Source: Bordetella parapertussis
GTDB taxonomy: Bacteria > Pseudomonadota > Gammaproteobacteria > Burkholderiales > Burkholderiaceae_D
DNA length: 24,162 bases
Reading direction: 5' to 3'
Assembly: GCA_945883145.1 (NCBI GenBank)
Contig: CAMCXB010000036.1
Coordinates: forward strand, 1 to 24,162
Shown here: positions 12,299-22,700 of the stretch, one piece after another
How the letters are laid out: the number at the start of each line of letters is the position of its first letter
Numbering within the stretch: the first letter of the stretch is position 1
The notes under the pieces: generated by a model
Seen by the model: only the letters and a program-made list of their open reading frames with translations
What the model was told of the DNA's origin: nothing
Databases searched by the model: none
Program-made: the position numbers and the translations under genes

Positions 12299-15200
12299 AT
12301 GAATCTGATTTTTACAACTGTTTGGAATGAGGCACGGCAATGCATGATTGTCGTGTCAGAGTTCGCCAGTGTAGTAGGTAAATCAGCAAAATCTTCTAGC
12401 AAAAAAATCAACCGTACGCTGTTTGGCCGCAATAAATTAGTTTCCGCACTATCTGCCGGCATAGCTAATTTTTCTACATCTTTACTTTTTGCGGGTGGCT
12501 TACCTCAGGGCAGTAGCGTGACTTATGGTCAAGGACAAGTCACGCAATCTGGGAATGAAATGACGATCACTCAATCTAGCGACAAGATGGCGCTAGATTG
12601 GAATAGCTTCAATATAGGACAAGGACATAAAGTCACCTTTGTTCAACCCTCTTCAAGTTCCGTCGCAATGAATCGCGTCACTGGTACCGATGTATCAGTG
12701 ATTCAAGGTTCATTGCAAGCGAATGGTCAGGTGTTCTTAAGTAATCCCAACGGTGTTTTATTTACCAAAGATGCGCAAGTTAATGTAGGCAGCTTAGTAG
12801 CAACTACTATGCATATGTCGAATGAAGACTTGGCTTCAGGTCGTTATCGTTTACAAGGTAAGAGTGATAAGTCAGTCACCAATCAAGGTAGCATCACAGC
12901 AACGAGCACTGATGGTAAAGGCGGCGTTGCATTAGTTGCTGCAAAAATTATTAATGAAGGCACAATTACTGCAGACCGTGGCACGGTTGCTTTAGCAGCA
13001 GCACATAAAGTCACGTTAGATTTAGGTGGGCCAGTCAAAGTTCAGATTGAAGAAGGTGCATTGAATGCACTAATTGAACAAGGTGGCGCAATCAGAGCAG
13101 ATGGCGGCACAGTCATCATGTCAGCCCGTGCAGCAAGTAATTTAATGTCGAGTGCTATTAATCATACTGGCGTGATAGAAGCACGCTCTATGACTGCCGA
13201 TGCAAATGGTGTGATACAGCTAAGTGCAGGAACTAATGGCTCGATCGTTGTTGAGGGCACATTAGATGTGAGCGCATCAACAACGAATGCAGGTCGTATA
13301 GAAATTACTGGCCAAGACATCACACTGAAAAAAAATAGTCATTTAATTGCCAGTGGTGATTTAGGTGGTGGCACGGTGTTAATCGGTGGTGATTGGCAAG
13401 GTAGCGGTTCACTACAACAAGCCAAACATGTCGTGATGGAGCAAGGTGCAACTATTGACGCGAGTGCACTGACAAAAGGTGATGGCGGTAAGGTAGTGTT
13501 GTGGAGTGATGTGCATGATCATGAATCATTAACAAGCGTATCAGGAGAAATTATTGCAACTGGAGGCGCGCTTAGTGGTGATGGCGGCAAAGTAGAAACA
13601 TCAGGCCATAAATTAATTGTTCATGATGTGAAGGTTTCCACTTTTTCTCCCAAAGGAAAAACAGGTGAGTGGTTACTTGATCCTTATGATATTGAAATTT
13701 CAAGTTTTGATAATTTTATTTCGGATGATGGTAATGGTAATTTAACGAGCAGTAATACTCCATCAATCGTGAGCGTCAATACTATAACTTCTGCATTAGC
13801 ATTTAATCATGTCACGGTAAGTACTGGTGGAGCTAGTAGCGCGGGAGGTGATACAGGCGATATCACAGTGCAAGATGATATTTCTGACTTAAGCACTAAT
13901 ACATTAACACTACATGCTGCTAATACTATTAATGTCATTGGAAATATTACTCGCGATGGTGGAGGTAATGTCACTTTGATTACTGATACAGGAGGCATTC
14001 AAGGTCTAGGTAACATAACCATTAACGGTGTTGGCTCAATGCTTACAATTGATCAGGCTGGCGATTCTTCATTTAATGGATTTATAACTGGTTCTGGGGG
14101 CTTAATAAAAAATGGAGTAGGAAGCCTCACCTTAGATACAGAAGGTATATTCAGTCAAAATCCTAATAACGGAATGAATGGATTTGCTTTTTTTGCTACC
14201 TCTAATAGTTTCAGTGGAAATATCACTATCAACCAAGGAAGTTTAATTGGAGTCAATCAACAGCTACAACCATTTAGTAGTACTAGCTCATTTGGCGATC
14301 CTAGTGTTAGTGATCGTACTATTACTGTAAATAATGGCGGTACTTTAGTATTTGGTGCAAATGATATTCTTGGTAATGATCAATTTTCACCATCCGTAAA
14401 ATTTATTATAAATAGTGGTGGTGTCGTTACAAATCGCGATATATATGATGGTCAAACTGGTACGTTTAATGTAATAGGAGATATTGAATTTAATGGTGGA
14501 ACATTGTCTTCAACGGGGGGATACGACAGTACATTTCGCTCTTGGTATTTAAAGGGTAATCTGACTGTTGGAAATGGATTCAATTCAAATATTTCTGGCG
14601 GTGATAATACTGTTGGTCTTCACATTAGTGCTAACACATTTATTGATGTGCGAACGGGTGCAAAGCTCATTGTTTCTTCGGCTTTAAGAGACTTCCCGGG
14701 TGGATCGAGTTCATTATCAAAAACTGGTACAGGCGATTTAACTTTAAGTGGGAGTAATTTTTTCACTGGCAGTATAAATATCAATTCAGGATCATTAACC
14801 ATTGGGAATGGCGGAGATTCTGGAGGAATTTCTTCAAGCAGTATATTAATTGGATCAACTGCTAGTCTGCTTTTTAATCTAAATAATGCATTTAATTTTA
14901 ATGGCACTATTTCTGGTGCTGGTTCTGTATCTCAAATTGGTAGTGGTTCAACTACACTAAGTAATAATAATACTTATACTGGTCTGACACGAATTACATC
15001 GGGACAAATTATTGCGACGCATGCCAATGCTCTAGGCAATGTTTCTGCAGCTACGGAAATCGATGGTGGCGGTCTTGTCGTCACTGGTAGTTTAGTTGTA
15101 GCAGAACCACTCTTTGTTCGAGGTTCGGGCCTAAGTGGAAATGGTGCAGTAGTGAGTTTGAGTGGCAATAATACTTTAAGTGGTGCTATCACTTTGCAAG

Positions 15201-16657
15201 CAAATAGCACAATCAATAGTGATAGCGGTTCTAGCTTGAATATTACGGGTGCAATCAATGGCGGTTCTTTATTAACTGCAAATAGTTCAGGTAACTACAC
15301 ATTTGGCTTGATAGGAAATAGTACGCCAGTAGCAGGACTGAACATCACGAATGCAAATAATGTTACTTTTTCAAATACTGTTAATAGCTCATCGAATATT
15401 TCAGTACAAGCAAGTAGTAATATCCATATCAATGCATCATTAGCTGCCACTAATAGCATGGTCAAGCTCAATACAACGGGAGCTACAACTCAAAACGGTA
15501 GTGGCAGTATCACAGCTAGTTCGCTAGCTTTATTAGGTGTGGGTGGAAATTACACCTTAAATTCTTCAACTAATAATGTCAGTACTTTTGCAGCGGATAC
15601 CGGAACGATTACTTATAAAAATGCAGGTGCATTAACTATAGGATCAGTAAATCCCACTGGAATAAATGCAACTGGACCTGTTTCTATCAGTACGCTGACT
15701 GGGAATTTAACGGTTAGTCATAATATTTCAACTACTGATAATTCAGCAAATGCATTAATTTTAAATGCAGGGTTAAATAGTGCTGTAGGTACTGTGTCTG
15801 GGGGAGATATTATATTAAGTGGAACACCTACTATTACAGTAGGTGCAGGTGGAAGAGCGACAATGTTTAGCGGTAGTGTGGTTGGAACGGCAGCATTAGC
15901 AAGTTCTATTGGGAATGGTAGTTTACGTTTTCGATATGGTAGTGATGAAGCTAGCAGTAATTTCACTACTGCACTCGGCACGGATAAATACTTAATCTAT
16001 CGTGAAAATCGTACGATAAATCTTACTGCAACTAACGCAATTAAAGTCTTTGATGGCATTCCATGGGCGACTGACGCAGGCTATACCTGTAGTTCTTGTG
16101 TAAATGGCGATGATGCAGTCACGATTTCATACGGTGGTACTGCGCAAGGTGCCGTGAATTTAGGAACTTATAGTATTACGCCAATTGCTACTAATTTATC
16201 TGCACTTGGTTATGCAATCGGAACCTTAACTGATGGAGCATTAACGATTGCTACGAGCTTGCCGAGTAATAATTCAAGTTCTACTTCGACACAGATAGAG
16301 ACAAATTTAGCGTCTTTAGGCATTATAAAAAAAATGACTGTGTTGAGATTTAATACATTGGATATCCATAAAGAACCAGTTTGGGGGATGAGTCCGGATT
16401 CTCGCTTGAGCTATGTAAATGTATCTGAAAATGATGCAATCATTAGTAGAAATTTTGAAAATATAGAAGTCAGAAATCAAAACAAAGCTGATAAATCTAG
16501 CGCTTCAGTTTCAGACAAAAAAGAAAATATACCGACTGAAGATAGTTGGTCTAAGCTCAGCGGAATTATTCCTATTCGAGTAGTCAAGGGTGGAATCAAA
16601 CAGCCCGAGTTTGAAGAAGATTTCCAAGAGGTGAGACGCTACGGTAATGGAAAATAA
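12299..16657 (+). CDS. Two-partner-secretion exoprotein (filamentous hemagglutinin type)
   Basis: This is a 1452-residue secreted or surface beta-helix protein. Residues 1-21 (MNLIFTTVWNEARQCMIVVS-E) form the extended signal peptide region of large Tps and autotransporter proteins; a hydrophobic signal core follows at about 46-66. The TPS recognition domain begins near GGLPQGSSVTYGQG and includes SNPNG at 148-152. A repetitive beta-helix follows, with DGGKVVLWSD and a WLLDPYDIEIS segment typical of large exoproteins. From about 600 to 920 there are three autotransporter-type strand repeats (KTGTGDLTLSGSN...GSLTIGNGG style). A YDG-like domain (KVFDGIPW, about 1250-1325) carries CSSC at 1264-1267. 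A charged tail of about 100 residues ends the protein. Export needs a TpsB pore, which is absent from the window. The likely role is adhesion or aggregation. Confidence 0.9.
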   Translation: MNLIFTTVWNEARQCMIVVSEFASVVGKSAKSSSKKINRTLFGRNKLVSALSAGIANFSTSLLFAGGLPQGSSVTYGQGQVTQSGNEMTITQSSDKMALDWNSFNIGQGHKVTFVQPSSSSVAMNRVTGTDVSVIQGSLQANGQVFLSNPNGVLFTKDAQVNVGSLVATTMHMSNEDLASGRYRLQGKSDKSVTNQGSITATSTDGKGGVALVAAKIINEGTITADRGTVALAAAHKVTLDLGGPVKVQIEEGALNALIEQGGAIRADGGTVIMSARAASNLMSSAINHTGVIEARSMTADANGVIQLSAGTNGSIVVEGTLDVSASTTNAGRIEITGQDITLKKNSHLIASGDLGGGTVLIGGDWQGSGSLQQAKHVVMEQGATIDASALTKGDGGKVVLWSDVHDHESLTSVSGEIIATGGALSGDGGKVETSGHKLIVHDVKVSTFSPKGKTGEWLLDPYDIEISSFDNFISDDGNGNLTSSNTPSIVSVNTITSALAFNHVTVSTGGASSAGGDTGDITVQDDISDLSTNTLTLHAANTINVIGNITRDGGGNVTLITDTGGIQGLGNITINGVGSMLTIDQAGDSSFNGFITGSGGLIKNGVGSLTLDTEGIFSQNPNNGMNGFAFFATSNSFSGNITINQGSLIGVNQQLQPFSSTSSFGDPSVSDRTITVNNGGTLVFGANDILGNDQFSPSVKFIINSGGVVTNRDIYDGQTGTFNVIGDIEFNGGTLSSTGGYDSTFRSWYLKGNLTVGNGFNSNISGGDNTVGLHISANTFIDVRTGAKLIVSSALRDFPGGSSSLSKTGTGDLTLSGSNFFTGSININSGSLTIGNGGDSGGISSSSILIGSTASLLFNLNNAFNFNGTISGAGSVSQIGSGSTTLSNNNTYTGLTRITSGQIIATHANALGNVSAATEIDGGGLVVTGSLVVAEPLFVRGSGLSGNGAVVSLSGNNTLSGAITLQANSTINSDSGSSLNITGAINGGSLLTANSSGNYTFGLIGNSTPVAGLNITNANNVTFSNTVNSSSNISVQASSNIHINASLAATNSMVKLNTTGATTQNGSGSITASSLALLGVGGNYTLNSSTNNVSTFAADTGTITYKNAGALTIGSVNPTGINATGPVSISTLTGNLTVSHNISTTDNSANALILNAGLNSAVGTVSGGDIILSGTPTITVGAGGRATMFSGSVVGTAALASSIGNGSLRFRYGSDEASSNFTTALGTDKYLIYRENRTINLTATNAIKVFDGIPWATDAGYTCSSCVNGDDAVTISYGGTAQGAVNLGTYSITPIATNLSALGYAIGTLTDGALTIATSLPSNNSSSTSTQIETNLASLGIIKKMTVLRFNTLDIHKEPVWGMSPDSRLSYVNVSENDAIISRNFENIEVRNQNKADKSSASVSDKKENIPTEDSWSKLSGIIPIRVVKGGIKQPEFEEDFQEVRRYGNGK

Positions 16658-16715
16658 TAATGAATCCTTAGATTTGACTGACGTTAAGTTGAATTAGCCT
16701 GAAAGCGTAATGGGT

Positions 16716-16750
16716 GAAAATAGTGGGTGTATGATTCACATACTATTTTC
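16716..16750. terminator. Possible hairpin between exoprotein and kinase genes
   Basis: GAAAATAGT (16716-16724) and ACTATTTTC (16742-16750) are perfect 9-base arms around 17 bases. The hairpin lies 58 bases after the exoprotein stop and 15 before the kinase start. Only CTCTCTG follows, no T run, so it could be a weak terminator or affect translation of the kinase gene. Confidence 0.4.
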
Positions 16751-16764
16751 CTCTCTGTATAAAA

Positions 16765-18603
16765 ATGAAGTCTTTAGTCCAACGTTTGCAAGCAGAGTTA
16801 CTTGATCTATTCACAGGTACGAATGATCTAGCTGCAGCGCGCGCTCATCACTTACAAGCCAATATTCTGATTGCCCTTTTTGGTAGTTTGGGCACTTCCA
16901 TTACCTTAGTTTTTTTCATGTGGCGCGATGATCTTAAGTTGCCATTAATTACATGGCTATTATGCAGCCATATTCCTGCATTGATTCGTCTCTGGTTATG
17001 GCGTGCTTATGCTGCAATTGATTTTGAACAGACTAATAATCATGCTTTAGCAAAATCTTATCTACGTATTTCAACCTTAGCCACGCTGATAGCGGGTATC
17101 CTTTTTGGTTTGGGTTGGGGTTTTCTTGTACCTTATGTAGATGTGAATACGCAGCTTATTTATTTGCTTGCAGTAATCGCTTTACTCTTTGGTGGTTTAT
17201 ATACCTACAGTCCTAACTTCATTACCTATCTAGTATTTTCTGCATCTGCTATTTGGTTGGTTCCCTTTATTTCTCTATTTGTCGCAGCTATAAAAATCGA
17301 GAATCTTAATTTTTTTATTGTACTCATTAGCTTGCTATCAACAATGTTTGGTATGCGGTTTAGTTTGTCATTTCAGCATAATCATCAATTAAGAAAAAAT
17401 GTAGAACATTTGCTTGATGAAGTTACACGTAAACACCAGTTGGCTGTTGAGGCAAATGCAGAAAAATCAAAGTTTTTGGCATCAGTGAGTCATGATTTAA
17501 GACAGCCTATGCATGCCATAAGTTTAAATGTCGCTACGATTGCATCATCTTTGGAGCAACATACTCTAGTCATGCCGCAGGCTTCTTTTATAAAAGAGCA
17601 GACTACAAGATTAACTGCGAATGTTAATTATCTCAATGAGATGTTTGAGGCATTGCTCGATATGTCGCGCTTAGATGCTGGTGTCACCAACATCGATTTA
17701 GAAGCAATAGATTTAATCCCTATTATTGATAGGATAGATGCTGAGTTTCAGCAAATTAGCCAAGAATTACAGATTTCATTTTCTGTTAAATATCCTCAAT
17801 TACATAATTTGTATGTAGTTGCAGATGCCAGTGCGGTAGATCGCATATTGCGTAATTTACTTTCAAATGCATTTAAATATACTCATTCCGGCGGTGTGAG
17901 ATTAAGTGTGTTTTGTAAAGAGAATTTAGTAAATATTCGTGTCGTAGACACGGGTATAGGCATAGATAAAAATGCACGCGAGAAGATATTCCAAGATTTT
18001 GTACAAATACGGCGCGATAAAGTTGCCTCTGGTTTGCAACATCAATTTGGTCATAGCTTTGGATTAGGACTGGCTATAGCACGCCGATTAGCAAATCGGC
18101 TAAATAGCGATATTGCATGTCGTAGTTGGGTAGGTAAAGGTTCGGTTTTTTCTTTTACTTTGCCATTGACAGGATATGAGCCTACTTTAGTTTCAGTATC
18201 TCAGCCTGCACAAACTGAATCTCATCTAAATAAAGCTTTGATCGTTATTATTGATGATGATAGGCAGATTTTGGATTCAACGACTTCTTTGTTAGAGCTT
18301 CAAGGTTGTAGAGTTATTTCTGCTACTGGTAGTGCAGAAGCAATTAAGAAATGTCACAACACCGATAAAAAACCTGATTTATTGCTTTGTGATTTTCGAT
18401 TGCTAAATGAGACAGGGGTCGAAGCAATTAGCTTGATTCAAGAAGAGTTTAATTATGATATTCCAGCAATTATCATTACAGGTGAATCTTCGCCTGATAC
18501 CATACAGTCTATTACTAACTTAGGTTACAAGACCTTATTCAAACCACTTTCATCTGATAGCTTAATGAAGTCAATTCAAGAAATATTAACTGTTACTAAA
18601 TGA
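16765..18603 (+). CDS. Membrane hybrid sensor histidine kinase
   Basis: The protein has 612 residues. Six hydrophobic segments lie between about 32 and 200, with almost no periplasmic domain, so sensing is probably within the membrane or by short loops. A coiled linker (about 205-235) leads to the dimerisation domain with phospho-acceptor His243 in SVSHDLRQPMH. The ATP-binding domain has the N box RILRNLLSNAFKYTHSGG (360-377), G1 DTGIGI (395-400) and G2 GHSFGLGLA (429-437). A C-terminal receiver domain starts near 490: acidic DDD at 497-499, acceptor Asp543 in LLLCDFRL, Thr572, Lys593. All key residues are present, so it should be active. It is convergent with a LuxR-type regulator whose stop is 8 bases away, its likely partner. 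The signal is unknown. Confidence 0.92.
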   Translation: MKSLVQRLQAELLDLFTGTNDLAAARAHHLQANILIALFGSLGTSITLVFFMWRDDLKLPLITWLLCSHIPALIRLWLWRAYAAIDFEQTNNHALAKSYLRISTLATLIAGILFGLGWGFLVPYVDVNTQLIYLLAVIALLFGGLYTYSPNFITYLVFSASAIWLVPFISLFVAAIKIENLNFFIVLISLLSTMFGMRFSLSFQHNHQLRKNVEHLLDEVTRKHQLAVEANAEKSKFLASVSHDLRQPMHAISLNVATIASSLEQHTLVMPQASFIKEQTTRLTANVNYLNEMFEALLDMSRLDAGVTNIDLEAIDLIPIIDRIDAEFQQISQELQISFSVKYPQLHNLYVVADASAVDRILRNLLSNAFKYTHSGGVRLSVFCKENLVNIRVVDTGIGIDKNAREKIFQDFVQIRRDKVASGLQHQFGHSFGLGLAIARRLANRLNSDIACRSWVGKGSVFSFTLPLTGYEPTLVSVSQPAQTESHLNKALIVIIDDDRQILDSTTSLLELQGCRVISATGSAEAIKKCHNTDKKPDLLLCDFRLLNETGVEAISLIQEEFNYDIPAIIITGESSPDTIQSITNLGYKTLFKPLSSDSLMKSIQEILTVTK

Positions 18604-18611
18604 GACTTAAT

Positions 18612-19268
18612 TTAAGCAGTTAGTTCACTGTTCGTTGCCAATCCTAATCGTTGTGCTGCTAATAATGCTTGCGTACGATTTACTACTTTTAATTCTCTAA
18701 AAATAGCGCTGACATGCGCTTTGGCTGTGATTTCTGCAACGGCTAGTTGTGCTGCGATTTCACGATTCGATTTTCCCTGACAAATAAGACTTAATACATC
18801 AATTTGTCTTTGGGTTAATTTAATTGCATGTCGTGTATCTACTGTTCTTTCTCCATCCACAGCAATCCAATTAGCCTGAATCTTAGTGCCATCTATGATT
18901 TTTTTTAAGGCGGCTATCTGTGAATGAGGCGGTGCTGTTTTACTGATAAACAATTTTGCACCTGCATGTATGCAAGAAGAAATTTGCATGTAGTCATCGC
19001 TAGCTGAAACGATACAGAGTGGGTTATCTGGATATTCAGATGCCAACTGGTAAACAGCGGCAATACCTGCTAACTCTGGCAATGCAAGGTCTAACAAAAT
19101 AATCGTTGGCCAACCTGTTAAGTTATTTTCCTCGTCAATTTTTTTCTTGCCTAAGCTGACGTTAGATTCGCCAATCACCCTGTGATCAGGTATCTCACTT
19201 TTTATTAAATTAATGAGAGCATCTCTATATAGAGGATGATCTTCAATGATAACGATGGATGGTTTCAT
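18612..19268 (-). CDS. LuxR/NarL-family response regulator
   Basis: The protein has 218 residues. Its receiver domain has the acidic site Glu9-Asp10, phospho-acceptor Asp60 (TIILLDLALPELAG), Ser89 and Lys111 (LFISKTAP). The C-terminal DNA-binding domain is a LuxR-type helix-turn-helix: LTQRQIDVLSLICQGKSNRE, then IAAQLAVAEITAKAHVSAIF and RELKVVNRTQALLAAQRLGL. In place of the usual T-V-K-x-H the recognition helix reads TAKAHVSAIF. It is read convergently with the hybrid kinase and divergently from bchH, whose start is 459 bases away. It probably receives phosphate from the kinase. Control of bchH is possible from position alone. The ribosome site is weak. Confidence 0.93.
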   Translation of the reverse strand: MKPSIVIIEDHPLYRDALINLIKSEIPDHRVIGESNVSLGKKKIDEENNLTGWPTIILLDLALPELAGIAAVYQLASEYPDNPLCIVSASDDYMQISSCIHAGAKLFISKTAPPHSQIAALKKIIDGTKIQANWIAVDGERTVDTRHAIKLTQRQIDVLSLICQGKSNREIAAQLAVAEITAKAHVSAIFRELKVVNRTQALLAAQRLGLATNSELTA

Positions 19269-19540
19269 GACTTACCAGTCTTTATTAACTAATTTTATGA
19301 GCTATGCGGCTTAGTATAAATGACTGTTAGGTTTTCTCATCCTATTCTTTAAGCCCTTGGTACTTTGACTGAGAGCTTCTTTTAAAGCTGCTTTCTTACA
19401 CTTATAACGTCATCTTTTTTGGTTTTTTGAAGCAATAATTTCTTAATTTTCTTTTTGCTTAATTAGCAACTTTAAGTAGATCTTCTCTTCGTTTTTCTCT
19501 ATCTGAGTCATTTTCACTAGGCTATACATGAAAGTTGAAG

Positions 19541-19558
19541 TGTAAACCTAGATTGACG
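19541..19558. promoter_or_regulatory. PpsR/CrtJ-like site upstream of bchH
   Basis: TGTAAACCTAGATTGACG fits TGT-N12-ACA, the site of PpsR/CrtJ-type photosynthesis repressors, except for the last base (G for A). It lies 170 bases before bchH. Such repressors commonly control bch genes, so the context supports it, but the motif is short and imperfect. Confidence 0.35.
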
Positions 19559-19568
19559 TAAATAACCA

Positions 19569-19583
19569 TTGACACATAGTCAA
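19569..19583. promoter_or_regulatory. Palindrome TTGAC-N5-GTCAA upstream of bchH
   Basis: TTGACACATAGTCAA has perfect 5-base arms and a 5-base spacer, 145 bases before bchH, just after the PpsR-like site. TTGACA within it could also be a -35 hexamer, but no good -10 follows at 17 bases. It is one base longer than an FNR site. The convergent pair's LuxR-type regulator is another candidate binder. Confidence 0.35.
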
Positions 19584-19727
19584 ATAGTTATTAGCCTCAG
19601 TCATATCTTGGAATTCGTTATTCGCTGTCCTGCAAAGGAACGATTGCAAGCTTTTATAAAATTACATAAAAAGCAATATTTAGGCTGGGTCAAAACACCG
19701 AACTAAATACACATTGAGGCAAGACTC

Positions 19728-22700
19728 ATGATCATGAATAATTCTGCTCGAAAAGTTCAAAGTGCAAACTTGAGTGCCAGAGTTGTCATCGTTACGATGG
19801 ATAGTCATTTAGCGAGTGCCACCAATCGCGCGCAAAGCGTGTTGTCGCGTTCTTTTCCTGGATTGACTCTCACAGTTCATGCTGCCTCTGAGTGGGGCAA
19901 TAGTCCTAGCGCACTGGCGCGCTGCATAGAAGATATTGAGCAGGCTGACATTGTGATCGCAGCCATGCTGTTCTTAGAAGATCATTTCCTCCCTGTCTTA
20001 CCTGCGTTAATTGCTCGTCGCGATAAATGCGATGCGATGATTTGTGCTTTATCAGCGAGTGAAGTCATGCGCCTTACTCGCATGGGCAAATTCAGTATGG
20101 ATGGTAAGACTAGCGGCCCCATGGCATTACTCAAACGTCTTAAAGGTAATTCCAAGCCGGGCGAGGGCAGTAAGCCTAGCGCTGCAGGCGCAAGACAAAT
20201 GAAGATAGTGCGACAGTTGCCTAAGATTTTGCGTTTTATTCCAGGTACCGCACAAGATGTTCGTATCTACTTTTTAGTCTTGCAGTACTGGCTTGCTGGT
20301 TCAGAGGAAAACATCACTAGCATGATCGCAATGTTGTTGGACAATTATGCAGATGGTCCAAGACGTGGATTGCGTGGCCAGTTTAAAGTTAAGCCTCCGA
20401 TTGACTATCCTGAAGTTGGGCTCTATCACCAAAACATGAAGGGTGAAGTGCAGAACAAGGGCATGTCTGAATTAACTGCTAATCTTCCTTCGGTTGCAAA
20501 AACAGGTAAGCGCGGCACAGTTGGTTTGTTATTGCTGCGTTCTTATCTGGTAGCAGGCAATGCTGCTCACTACAACGGTGTGATCACAGCGCTGGAAGCA
20601 CGTGGCATGCGTGTGGTTCCTGCATTCGCAACAGGTCTCGATGCACGTCCTGCAGTTGAAAAATTCTTTATGAAAGATGGTCGTTCTACAGTTGACGCCA
20701 TCATTTCACTCACTGGTTTTTCTATGGTGGGTGGTCCTGCCTACAATGATTCAAAATCTGCAGAAGAAATTCTTGCCAAACTCGATGTGTATTACCTCTC
20801 AGTCATGCCAGTAGAGTTTCAAACACTGGAGCGTTGGGGCGCGAATGAACGTGGTTTGATGCCAGTTGAGGCCACCATGATGGTGGCTATTCCTGAACTC
20901 GATGGATCAACCGGTCCTATCGTATTTGGTGGTCGCAGCAATGGTGATGGAGATCAATGTACGGGATGCAGTCGTCGTTGTGTATTCCCTGCATCTGAGA
21001 ATGAGCATGACATGCAAGTTTGTATAGAACGTGCTGATATGTTGGCTTCGCGTGTTGGTAAGTTAATTGACTTAAAACGTGCAGAGCGCGCAAATAAAAA
21101 AATTGCTGCTGTCGTGTTTAATTTCCCACCAAACGCAGGTGCTACTGGAACTGCTGCATTCCTCTCTGTCTTTGAATCGATGTTCAATCTGCTCGCTTCT
21201 ATGAAAGCAGCAGGCTATACCGTCACCATGCCTAAGGATGTCGATGATTTACGCGAGAGTGTCATCAAAGGGAATGCTGAACAATATGGCGCGATGGCGA
21301 ATGTGCATGCAACGATTCCAGTGGATGATCATGTACGACGCGAGCGTTGGTTAAAAGAGATAGAAGCACATTGGGGACCCGCACCAGGGCAACAACAAAG
21401 TGATGGTCGTTCAATTTTCGTATTGGGTGCGCAATTTGGTAACGTACTAGTAGGTATACAGCCTGCCTTTGGTTATGAAGGCGATCCCATGCGCTTATTG
21501 TATGAAAAAGGCTTTGCACCTACTCATGCATTTTCAGCTTTCTATCGTTACTTACGTGAAGACTTTGGTGCCTCTGCTGTGCTGCATTTTGGAACACATG
21601 GTGCACTTGAATTCATGCCAGGTAAACAAGCTGGTATGTCGGGAGATTGTTGGCCTGATCGATTAATTGGTGATCTACCTAACTTTTATCTCTATGCATC
21701 GAACAATCCTTCCGAAGGCATGATAGCTAAGCGTCGTGCTGCAGCGACCTTAATTAGTTATCTCACACCACCGATTGCGCAAGCAGGTTTATATAGCGGC
21801 TTAGTGGATTTGAAAGCGTCACTAGAACGTTTACGTGGCTTAGATCCTGAATCAGAATCTGAGCGTGCAGAGCTGACTATTCTTGTGCAGACTCAAGCAG
21901 CAGAACTTGAATTAGCAACCATGGAACCTGCATGGGGTGATGATGCCGATGACAAAGTACAAAAACTCTACAACGATGTACTTGAGTTTGAATACACACT
22001 GATTCCTGAAGGCTTGCATGTGATTGGTCGCCCTATGTCAGTCGCAGAGCGTACTGATATGTTGTTATCTATTGCGGATGCATCACATGGTGTTCAACCC
22101 ACGCCTGAATTGCGAAACACCATACAATCCATGCTCACAGATAGTCAGTCAGCAGTGATCACACCTGAGCATGCAGAGCTGATGAAGTCACTCGCTGAAA
22201 TTGATCGTGTGCTGTGTGAAGACAATGAGATCAATGGCATCTTGCATGCACTTGATGGTGGTTATGTACGTCCAGCTCCTGGTGGCGATTTAATTCGCAC
22301 ACCAGAAGTTTTACCTACGGGTCGTAATTTGCATGGCTTTGATCCTTTCCGTTTACCGAGTGCCTTTGCTGTGAAAGATGGTAAGCGTATGGCTGAGCAT
22401 TTATTACAGCGCCATACACAAGATGGCAATCCACTGCCTGAAACTATCGCCTTAGTGTTATGGGGTACGGATAATCTGAAGAGTGAAGGCGCACCGATTG
22501 CACAAGCTTTAGCCTTAATGGGCGCGAAACCACGCTTTGATAGTTATGGACGTTTGGCTGGTGCTGAATTGCTGCCACTAGAAGAAGTCGGGCGTCCACG
22601 GATTGATGTCGTCATTACCTTATCCGGCATCTTCCGTGATTTACTGCCTATGCAAATTAAGCTCTTAGCAGAAGCCGCTTTCTTAGCCGCTTCAGCTGAT

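Larger units (their letters stand above)
19269..19727. other. Divergent promoter region between response regulator and bchH
   Basis: This gene-free 459-base stretch must carry the promoters of the regulator gene (leftward) and bchH (rightward). The part from 19381 to 19500 is T-rich on the plus strand. Two palindromic elements at 19541-19583 are described separately. No RNA gene is recognisable. Confidence 0.6.

Noticed and set aside
13807..15981. Several 60-95 codon antisense frames within the exoprotein gene
   Set aside because: They are by-products of its repetitive Gly/Ser/Thr/Asn codons: proline- and leucine-rich, no ribosome sites, no family resemblance.
19569..19583. FNR site before bchH
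   Set aside because: Arms read TTGAC/GTCAA with a five-base spacer; FNR needs TTGAT-N4-ATCAA, so both arms and spacing differ.
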